Origin: Candidatus Aminicenantes bacterium RBG_13_64_14
Lineage (GTDB): Bacteria; Acidobacteriota; Aminicenantia; Aminicenantales; Saccharicenantaceae
DNA length: 5,734 nt
Assembly: GCA_001773855.1 (NCBI GenBank)
Contig: MEXZ01000007.1
Coordinates: 3,560-9,293, forward strand
Reading direction: 5' to 3'
The notes under the pieces are model-generated. The model was not told where the DNA came from, made no database searches, and was given only the letters and a program-made list of their open reading frames with translations. Shown here piece after piece: positions 1 through 5,734 of the stretch (positions within the stretch are counted from its first letter, which is position 1; each line of letters starts with the position of its first letter). The position numbers were made by a program, and so were the translations under genes.

Positions 1-1
1 C

Positions 2-1582
2 AATCAGGCCCTCCTCGGCGGCCTGACCGTCGTCTTGCTCTGCGCCGTCATCGTCGTCTCTCCGGCCTGCGGCCGGCGCGCGCCGGCCCTGAAGCACGTC
101 ATCTTTTTCATCGGCGATGGGATGTCGGCCCAAACCGAAGTCGCGGCGAGCCGCTATCTCTACGGACGGGACGACGGGCTGGCCTGGCAGAAGTTTCCGG
201 GGCAGGCCTATGTCGCGACGTGGGACGTCAACGTTTACAACGGAAACGCCCGCAGAGCGCGGCGCCCGCCCTATTCACGGTCGTCGTTCACGGCCCTGCT
301 CGGCTATGACGTGAGGACGTACGGCTCGAAGCCGCGCGTCGGCGGAGACGACGTGGTCGCCATTCCGTTCGGGCCAGCCACGGATTCGGCTTCGGCGGCG
401 ACGGCCCTGGCCACCGGTTTCAAGACCGACTCCGGCAACATTTCCTGGCTTCCGGGAGACCCGCCGGCGGGCGAACTGACGACGATCACCGAAGAATACC
501 GGACAAAGACCGGGGCTGGGATAGGGGTCGTCAGCACGGTCCCGTTCAATCATGCGACGCCGGCCGCATTCGTCAGCCACAACCCCAGCCGAAACGCCTA
601 CTACTCGGGGCTCAAGGGATATAAGGGCCTCGGCCTCGCCGACGAGATCATCCTCCGGGTCAAGCCCGACGTCGTCATCGGCGGCGGACATCCCCTTCTC
701 GACAACCCGGACTTCAACCCCAGGCAGGGGTACATCTCGAAATCGCTCTACCTCGGCCTCAAGGCGTCGCCGGATTACCTGCTGGTGGAAAGGACGCCCG
801 GCGCCGATGGGGGCCGGGCCATCGTCGAAGGCGCGGCGGCCGCGCTCCGGGCGGGCAAGAAGCTCTTCGGTCTCTTCGGCGGCAAGGGCGGCAACTTCGA
901 CATAGCCCAAGCAGAGGACAGCCCCGGACGACCCCGGGTCACGTCCGGGAGCGAAGAGAATCCGTCGCTCGGGGAGGCGACGGTCGCCGCGCTCGACTAT
1001 CTCGGCGCGAACCCCGGCGGATTTTTCCTGGTCGTCGAGCAGGGCGACATCGACTGGGCCAACCACGACAACGACTACCGGGGGATGGTCGCGTGCATCG
1101 CCGAACTCGTCGGCGCGGTCAGGGCTGCGACAGCCTTTGTCGACCGCCCGGGAGACACGGTGGACTGGACGAACACCGTCCTGCTCGTGACCGCCGACCA
1201 TGCCACCGGCGGGCTTGTCCTCGGCGGCGCGAAACGCCTCGGCCTCGGGGACCTACCCCGCCAGGACCCGCGCGTCGCCTACCCGGAAGCTCCTCCCGCC
1301 ACGGGCAGCGATAGGGGATTGTCCCCGAACGGGGCCGCGCTCACGACCCCTGTCTATGCTTCGCCCAACGTCTATCCGGACGAGGATATCATTTTCGGTA
1401 CGGCGGGGCACACGAACGAGCTCGTCGACCTGGCCGTGACCGGCGCCGCAACCCGCTATTTCATGAAATACCGGGGGACCTGGTATCCGGGGCTCGTCCT
1501 CGACAACACCCAAATCAACTCCGCCCTGCGCGAGGCGTTGGGCCTCGGCGCACTCGGACGCCGCGCTGCTCGAGGGACTTGA
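2..1582 (+). CDS. Alkaline phosphatase (PhoA fold), exported, probable lipoprotein; 5' end outside window
   Basis: This is a metal-dependent phosphomonoesterase of the alkaline phosphatase superfamily, expected to release phosphate from organic esters outside the cytoplasm. The frame is open to the left edge with no ATG or GTG before the hydrophobic stretch, so the start lies a few codons upstream; the TTG at 35 sits inside the signal and is unlikely to be the start. The signal (about 8-70) ends in SPAC, a weak lipobox with Cys at 68-70. All active-site positions align with E. coli PhoA: first metal Asp in IGDGMS (116-118), nucleophile Ser in TDSASAATA (386-388), Thr155 equivalent (557-559), Arg166 equivalent in HNPSR (590-592), Glu/Asp/His in VEQGDIDWANH (1037-1066), Asp-His in TADHATGG (1196-1201) and the last His in GHTNELVD (1409-1411). 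Asp153 is replaced by His (551-553) and Lys328 by Trp (1055-1057), as in Vibrio-type enzymes. There are 526 residues visible, longer than E. coli PhoA, with about 40 extra residues between the first Asp and the Ser. Family is certain; natural substrate unknown. Confidence 0.93.
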   Translation, partial: NQALLGGLTVVLLCAVIVVSPACGRRAPALKHVIFFIGDGMSAQTEVAASRYLYGRDDGLAWQKFPGQAYVATWDVNVYNGNARRARRPPYSRSSFTALLGYDVRTYGSKPRVGGDDVVAIPFGPATDSASAATALATGFKTDSGNISWLPGDPPAGELTTITEEYRTKTGAGIGVVSTVPFNHATPAAFVSHNPSRNAYYSGLKGYKGLGLADEIILRVKPDVVIGGGHPLLDNPDFNPRQGYISKSLYLGLKASPDYLLVERTPGADGGRAIVEGAAAALRAGKKLFGLFGGKGGNFDIAQAEDSPGRPRVTSGSEENPSLGEATVAALDYLGANPGGFFLVVEQGDIDWANHDNDYRGMVACIAELVGAVRAATAFVDRPGDTVDWTNTVLLVTADHATGGLVLGGAKRLGLGDLPRQDPRVAYPEAPPATGSDRGLSPNGAALTTPVYASPNVYPDEDIIFGTAGHTNELVDLAVTGAATRYFMKYRGTWYPGLVLDNTQINSALREALGLGALGRRAARGT

Positions 1583-1588
1583 ACTCCC
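1583..1588. other. Six-base convergent gene junction
   Basis: Only six bases separate the TGA of the plus-strand phosphatase gene from the TAG of the minus-strand HEAT/DUF1080 gene. No hairpin followed by a T-run is visible here on either strand, so transcripts from the two sides probably run into each other's 3' ends unless stopped by a Rho-type mechanism. The spacing is read directly from the sequence; the transcriptional consequence is inference. Confidence 0.8.
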
Positions 1589-4500
1589 CTATAATCCCTT
1601 GATCCGGATTTTCCGGAACTCGACGATGGAGCCGTGGCCGAGGAACCCGATGTGACCGAACTTCCGCCTCAAGCCGGGATGGTCGCGGCTGTCCACGGTC
1701 CCCCCGGCGGTCGCCGCATCGATGTCGGCGTCGACGACCGTCGTTCCGTTGACGACGATGGTGACACGCGGGCCCCGGACCGTGACCTCCTCGGTGTTCC
1801 ACTCGCCGACGGGCTTCAGGGCGCCGCGCCGCGCCGCGACGACGCCGTAGATCGAACCGTGATACTGGTAGGGCTTGAGGGCCCAGTAGACGGGCGAGCC
1901 GTCCTCGAGGATCTGGAGCTCGATGCCGACGTAGGCCGCGTCTCCCTCGAGCGGGGCCCGGACGCCGAGGCCGTTGTTCGCGGCCGGGGTCAGCTTGAAT
2001 TCGAAGCGGAGGACGAAATCCGCGTATTCCTTCACCGTATAGAGGTTGCCGCTGCCGCGCTCGGGGTGGATGACGATCTTCCCGGCCTCGGCGGCATAGC
2101 CGTTAGTGTCGCCCGTCCAGCCCTCGAGGTCGCGGCCGTTGAAGAGAGGCGCGAACCCCTCGGCCGTCTCGGCTTCGGCGATCCTCGGAACGTCCAAGTC
2201 GCGCGGGATCTCTCGAATGAAAATATTCCTGAAAAAAAGCGGGTTGCCGTGGGCCTGGAGCTCGAGCTGACCCGACGGATAGATCGGTTTGTTCCTTTCC
2301 CAATAATTTTCGAGGACGGTGTTGTCGACGACCAGCCGGTCGTTGAGATAGACCGAGACCCTGTCGCCGATCATGAAGATCCGGAACGTGTTCCATTCGC
2401 CGACGGGACGGTCGGCTTTTTCCAGCGGCTGGCTCCGCCCCTTCTGGTTGTTGTAGAGGCCGCCCGAGCCCGCCGGGTTGGCCTCGGCGTCCCAGATCTG
2501 GACCTGGGGAGAGCCGCGGAGGTAGAGGCCGCTGTCGCCGCCCTTCTCGATCTTCCAGTCGACGAGGAGCTCGAAGTCGGCATAGTCGTCGAGAGCGCAC
2601 ATGCTCTCGCCCTTGCCGTCAAAAACGAGCACGCCGTCGGCGACCTTCCAATGGGCCCGCATCCGGTCGTCGGCCTCGGCCTGGGCCTTGAGGAGCTCCG
2701 CGGGAGTCATCTTGGCCCGCCCGGGAGGATCGGCGACGAGACCCTTCCAGCCGTCGAGGCCGCGTCCGTCGAAAAGCGGGACGAAACCGCCCTGGCGCAG
2801 ACGCTCGACAATGACCTTATCCACCCTCTCTATCTGGGCGGGGTCGGCGAGGGAGGCCTCGACGAGCCGGAGGACCGTGTAAGCCTCGTGGCCCGAAAGC
2901 CAGCGCTCATGCGGGGCCTGTTCCGAAGTAAGGTCCAGAAGCGCCGCGGCGGCTGACTCGCGGAGGGCGGGGTTGGCCAGGTATCCCGAGAGCAACCGGA
3001 GCGACTCCGGCTCGCGGACCTTGGCGACTCCCATGAGGACTGCCTTCCGGTCGGCGTCGTCCATGGGCAGGGCGAGGAGGCCCTGGAGAAGCTCGAGCTT
3101 TCTCGGATTAGACATATTGGCCCGGCCGACGAGCCGGACATAGCCCTCGACGGCCAGGAGAAGATGTTTTTTCGTCCGCGTCGTCTTCACGATGCGCAAC
3201 AGTTCATCGGCCGCTTGATAATCGGGCCATTGCGAAAGGGCGTAGACGGCGACGGATTGCACCTGGGCGTCCGTGCTCCCGTACTCGTCGACGGACGCCT
3301 GAAGCGGCCTTGTCCCGCCGACCTTCGGCAGGACACGCAGGATGGCGATTTTCCGGGCGGGCGGAGCGTTCTTCAAGAGTTCGAGGAGGGCGTCGGCCCT
3401 TTTCATCGAGTCCGGGTTCCGGCGGACCGCTGAAGCGACGGCCTCCTGCAGACGAAGGATGTCGTTGCCGTCAACGGCGGTCTCCAGCATGGACACGAGA
3501 CGGGGCAGGTCCTTTTCCCCGGCGAGGTTGGCCAGGGCTCCGACGGCGGCCGAGCGGACCGCCGGTTCCGGGTCTTGGGCCAGCGTGAACACGCGGTCGA
3601 TCTCTTCCCGCGCCCCCCTTTCGCCGAGGACCTCGATGAGGACGGTCTTGCCCGGCAGGGGAGTGGATTCGATAATGCGGACGCATTCGGGGACGATCAG
3701 GCCGGCGCGGTAGCCGAGAAGGACCGCCCTCAGCGCCGCGGCCTCGTCTTCATCGGCCGGACCGATGAGCCGAAGGATGTCGGGAAGGACGGCCTCCCCG
3801 CCGAGGAGGGCCGAGGCGGGAATGGCCGCCAGCCGCACTGTTTTTTCTCGGCTGAGAAGACTTTCCTGGACGAAGGAAAGCGCCGCAACGTCGCCGCGCC
3901 GGCCGAGCATCTCGATGATCTCAGCCCTGACTTCGGGTCCGCACTGGGCGGCCCGTTCGACCCACCGCAACGTCGCCCCGTTTCCCGGGATCGACGAGGC
4001 CGATGCCAGGGCGGCGCCGCGATAGTCATGGTTGGGGCTGTCCATGGCCCGGAGAAGGTCGGGCAGGGCGCGTTCTCCGAGGGCCGAGACGATGAGAGCC
4101 AGGGCCTCGGCGGCGATATGGCTTTCTTCGGGTCTGACGTAAGAGTCGAGCACGGCCCGGGCCGCGCTCAAGGCTTCGGAGGTCTTCCCGGATTCGGTGA
4201 GTCGCCGGGCGTAGAGGAGGTAGAGCGAGGGCGCCGCGGACCTTTCCCGGAACGAAGAGACAACCCGCGACTTCGAGAGGACCGGGCCCGCTGCGGGGTC
4301 GCCGATGTTGGCCAGGGCGAATAAGGCCGTTCGACGCAGCCCTTCGTCGCCGCTTTCGGCGAAGCGGAGGATTCTTTTCACCGCCTCACGGCTTCGGAGT
4401 TCGCCGAGCGCCTTGATGATCGCCAGACGCGCGATCAAGGGCGCCGCGTCGAGTGATTTTAAGAGCACCCGGGCGGCTTCCGGGCCCCCGATCGTTTGGA

Positions 4501-4981
4501 GGGCGGCGGCGGCCGGTCCGGCGAGCGTCTCGTCGACGAGGTACCCGGCCAGGGGCTTGATGGATTCCTTCTTGCCGGCCGCCTGGATCTGGGACAGGAG
4601 GAACGCGGCGACATTCTTGTCCCGGCTCCCGGCCAGGGAGGCGAGGAGAGCCCGGGCGAAGACGGCGCGCTCGCTCTCAGCCCCAGGCCGAGTGACGTAG
4701 ACGGCGAGACCATTGACGGCGAACCTGGCCTTGGCGTCATCGCCCTCTCCGGGAGCGAGAACACGGCCACAGATCTCCCGGATCGCGGCCGGGCCCAGCT
4801 TCAGGATCTCGGCGCAAAGCCCGTCCCTGGCAGAGGACATTTCGGCCGGGAAGCGTTCGAGGATCGACGAAACGAGTGGCTTCAGGTCTTCCCCCCTGCC
4901 GGGACCGGAGGCCTGCCGGGCGGCAGTCAGGCCGCTGGAGGAAACCGCAAGGATAAGAACCGCGATCAGGGCCTTTTTCAT
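1589..4981 (-). CDS. Secreted HEAT-repeat protein with two C-terminal DUF1080 (3-keto-disaccharide hydrolase family) domains
   Basis: This 1130-residue protein is read from the ATG at 4981, chosen over an in-frame GTG at 4996 because GAGGAG lies 7 bases before the ATG and the protein then opens with a clean signal peptide (MKKALIAVLILAV, cleavage near residues 20-22). Residues about 30-710 are degenerate Ala/Leu-rich helical repeats of HEAT / PBS-lyase type, for example around 155-178, 187-208, 215-235, 380-406, 473-500, 571-598 and 672-685. DUF1080 domain 1 covers about 731-927: FVPLFDGRGLDGW opening, a charged insert (about 751-777), then GGDSGLYLRG, VQIWD, GEWNTFRIFM and ENYWER. Domain 2 covers about 941-1130: FAPLFNGRDLEGW, ANNGLGVRAP, IELQILEDG, YQYHGSIYG, GEWNTEEV and HIGFLGHGS. 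The family has a concanavalin-like beta-sandwich fold and includes enzymes that cleave 3-keto-glycosides. The HEAT array probably binds a partner or substrate. It lies 22 bp after the Gfo/Idh/MocA gene and is probably cotranscribed with it. Domains are clear; enzymatic activity is not proven by sequence. Confidence 0.92.
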   Translation of the reverse strand: MKKALIAVLILAVSSSGLTAARQASGPGRGEDLKPLVSSILERFPAEMSSARDGLCAEILKLGPAAIREICGRVLAPGEGDDAKARFAVNGLAVYVTRPGAESERAVFARALLASLAGSRDKNVAAFLLSQIQAAGKKESIKPLAGYLVDETLAGPAAAALQTIGGPEAARVLLKSLDAAPLIARLAIIKALGELRSREAVKRILRFAESGDEGLRRTALFALANIGDPAAGPVLSKSRVVSSFRERSAAPSLYLLYARRLTESGKTSEALSAARAVLDSYVRPEESHIAAEALALIVSALGERALPDLLRAMDSPNHDYRGAALASASSIPGNGATLRWVERAAQCGPEVRAEIIEMLGRRGDVAALSFVQESLLSREKTVRLAAIPASALLGGEAVLPDILRLIGPADEDEAAALRAVLLGYRAGLIVPECVRIIESTPLPGKTVLIEVLGERGAREEIDRVFTLAQDPEPAVRSAAVGALANLAGEKDLPRLVSMLETAVDGNDILRLQEAVASAVRRNPDSMKRADALLELLKNAPPARKIAILRVLPKVGGTRPLQASVDEYGSTDAQVQSVAVYALSQWPDYQAADELLRIVKTTRTKKHLLLAVEGYVRLVGRANMSNPRKLELLQGLLALPMDDADRKAVLMGVAKVREPESLRLLSGYLANPALRESAAAALLDLTSEQAPHERWLSGHEAYTVLRLVEASLADPAQIERVDKVIVERLRQGGFVPLFDGRGLDGWKGLVADPPGRAKMTPAELLKAQAEADDRMRAHWKVADGVLVFDGKGESMCALDDYADFELLVDWKIEKGGDSGLYLRGSPQVQIWDAEANPAGSGGLYNNQKGRSQPLEKADRPVGEWNTFRIFMIGDRVSVYLNDRLVVDNTVLENYWERNKPIYPSGQLELQAHGNPLFFRNIFIREIPRDLDVPRIAEAETAEGFAPLFNGRDLEGWTGDTNGYAAEAGKIVIHPERGSGNLYTVKEYADFVLRFEFKLTPAANNGLGVRAPLEGDAAYVGIELQILEDGSPVYWALKPYQYHGSIYGVVAARRGALKPVGEWNTEEVTVRGPRVTIVVNGTTVVDADIDAATAGGTVDSRDHPGLRRKFGHIGFLGHGSIVEFRKIRIKGL

Positions 4982-4988
4982 CTTCTTT

Positions 4989-4994
4989 CTCCTC
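4989..4994 (-). promoter_or_regulatory. Ribosome binding site GAGGAG deciding the ATG start of the HEAT/DUF1080 gene
   Basis: Read on the minus strand, GAGGAG is followed by seven bases (AAAGAAG) and then ATG at 4981. This is near-ideal Shine-Dalgarno spacing. The alternative in-frame GTG at 4996 overlaps the motif and would add the odd prefix MRRKK before the signal peptide. The site lies in the 22-base gap after the TGA of the upstream oxidoreductase gene, which suits translation from a shared transcript. Confidence 0.8.
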
Positions 4995-5003
4995 ACGGTC
5001 CGC

Positions 5004-5734
5004 TCAGATGTGCCAGGGCGCCCGCATGGGCTGGTCGATGAGGCGGTTGGCCTCTTCGTCGTCGGCGAAGCGCTCTTTTTCCGGGTCGAAACGGAGTGGC
5101 CGTCCGAGCTGGACGGCGATCTTCCCCAGGTTGACGAGCGTGCAGGAGCGGTGGGCGTTCTGCTCGTTGAGCGCGAACCGGCGCCTGGTCCGGACGGCCT
5201 CGGCGAAATCGGTGACCTGGGGCTCGGCGTCCGGCAGTGTGGCCAGGTTGGCCCTGAGGTTGGGGATGTCCGACTCGAATCCCCGGAAGAGCTTCCCGTC
5301 CGGGCCCTCGAGGAAGGGCGCGTTCTTGTCCCTGTTCTCCCCGTCGAGGACGATGACGCAGCCGTCGGCGTATTTCATCTCGATCCGCCGCCAGGCGCCG
5401 CAGGCGTCGGGGTGCTGCTGCGGGCAGTCGGCCGAGATCTCGACGGGACTCGTGCCGTCCTTGTCGAGCAGGTACTGGACGGGGTCGAGGTAGTGCATGC
5501 CCATGTCGCCGAGGCCGCCGCCGTCGTAGTCCCAGTAGCCGCGGAACGTGCCGTGGACACGGTGAGGGTGGTAGGGCTTATAGGGAGCCGGGCCCAGCCA
5601 GAAATCGTAGTCGAGCTCGGGCGGAACGGGCTCGGGCTTCAGGTTGGTCAACCCGCTCCAGTAGAACTTCCAATCGAAACCGGTCGCCGCGCTGACCGTC
5701 GCTTTCAGCGGCCAGCCCAGGAGCCCGCTCTGGA
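5004..5734 (-). CDS. Gfo/Idh/MocA family NAD(P)-dependent oxidoreductase, C-terminal part; 5' end outside window
   Basis: The frame is open to the right edge, giving 242 visible residues; a TTG at 5651 is internal and not the start. The missing part should contain the Rossmann NAD(P) fold and the conserved Glu-Lys-Pro motif. What remains is the substrate-binding alpha/beta domain: FWLGPAP at about 5583-5603, followed by PYHPHRVHGTFR, then GGGLGDMGMHYLD with Asp at 5505-5507 and His at 5493-5495. That Asp-x3-His spacing matches the catalytic or substrate-binding pair of inositol dehydrogenase. The C-terminus carries LGRPLRFDPEKERF and DEEANRLI...MRAPW, typical of a sugar-oxidoreductase subgroup common in Bacteroidota, Planctomycetota and Acidobacteriota whose members often bear a Tat signal. 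Family members oxidise or reduce sugar hydroxyls with a nicotinamide cofactor. Being directly upstream of a DUF1080 protein, it is a candidate glycoside 3-dehydrogenase. Family is secure; substrate and export are inference. Confidence 0.9.
   Translation of the reverse strand, partial: QSGLLGWPLKATVSAATGFDWKFYWSGLTNLKPEPVPPELDYDFWLGPAPYKPYHPHRVHGTFRGYWDYDGGGLGDMGMHYLDPVQYLLDKDGTSPVEISADCPQQHPDACGAWRRIEMKYADGCVIVLDGENRDKNAPFLEGPDGKLFRGFESDIPNLRANLATLPDAEPQVTDFAEAVRTRRRFALNEQNAHRSCTLVNLGKIAVQLGRPLRFDPEKERFADDEEANRLIDQPMRAPWHI

Noticed and set aside
35..37. TTG as start of the phosphatase gene
   Set aside because: It falls within the hydrophobic signal stretch, and the frame is open to the left edge with further hydrophobic residues before it, so the true start is outside the window.
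275..1201. Minus-strand open frame (308 codons) opposite the phosphatase
   Set aside because: The plus strand there carries all the alkaline phosphatase active-site motifs; the antisense translation is Arg/Val/Glu-rich with no recognisable family.
1590..1595. Perfect TATAAT on the plus strand just after the phosphatase gene
   Set aside because: No -35 element lies about 17 bases upstream (TTGAAC at 1579-1584 is only 5 bases away), and transcription from it would only run antisense into the HEAT/DUF1080 gene. It is most likely chance within the 3' end of that gene.
1604..1618. Small hairpin TCCGGA-TTT-TCCGGA as a possible terminator
   Set aside because: It lies inside the last codons of the minus-strand gene and no T-run follows on either strand.
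1634..2956. Long open frame on the plus strand (440 codons) opposite the DUF1080 domains
   Set aside because: It mirrors a gene with unmistakable domains on the other strand. Its translation is an Asp/Val/Arg/Glu-rich low-complexity product typical of antisense frames in GC-rich genes, with no motif and no ribosome binding site that I can see.
3575..4324. Plus-strand open frame (249 codons) opposite the HEAT region
   Set aside because: It is the shadow of the HEAT-coding strand, Gly/Arg/Asp-rich, with no domain or plausible start signal.
4994..4996. GTG at 4996 as start of the HEAT/DUF1080 gene
   Set aside because: It overlaps the ribosome binding site that serves the ATG at 4981, and the ATG gives a standard signal peptide.

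Overview
This 5.7 kb window is GC-rich (roughly two thirds by eye) and almost entirely coding. It comes from a bacterium. Three protein genes are visible, two of them cut by the window edges. The gene styles are a Gfo/Idh/MocA oxidoreductase with the 'GPAP' and C-terminal 'DEEAN' signatures, a HEAT-repeat protein fused to two DUF1080 domains, and a large PhoA-fold phosphatase. These fit environmental Acidobacteriota (including Aminicenantia-like lineages), Planctomycetota/Verrucomicrobiota or Bacteroidota. The GC content and style make me lean to an acidobacterial-type genome, with low confidence.

Layout: positions 2-1582 (+) hold an alkaline phosphatase whose first few codons lie left of the window. 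It has a probable export or lipoprotein signal and every expected catalytic position. It ends 6 bp from the stop codon of the gene arriving from the other strand. Positions 1589-4981 (-) hold a secreted 1130-residue protein: signal peptide, about 670 residues of HEAT-type helical repeats, then two different DUF1080 (3-keto-disaccharide hydrolase family) domains. Its ATG is set by a clear GAGGAG ribosome binding site, 22 bp downstream of the previous gene on the same strand. Positions 5004-5734 (-) hold the C-terminal 242 residues of a Gfo/Idh/MocA dehydrogenase. Its NAD(P)-binding half lies right of the window.

How they work together: the two minus-strand genes look like one transcription unit, oxidoreductase first. 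In characterised systems, Gfo/Idh/MocA enzymes oxidise the C3 hydroxyl of a glycoside and DUF1080 proteins cleave the resulting 3-keto-glycoside. The pair is therefore a plausible oxidative glycoside-degradation module, probably in the periplasm, with the HEAT array as scaffold or substrate/partner-binding part. That role is inference. The phosphatase converges on this operon and need not be functionally linked.

I see no RNA gene, CRISPR array, insertion sequence, attachment site or convincing terminator. No gene-free stretch exceeds 22 bp. I do not see a clearly undescribed system; the most interesting item is the HEAT plus double-DUF1080 fusion beside the dehydrogenase.
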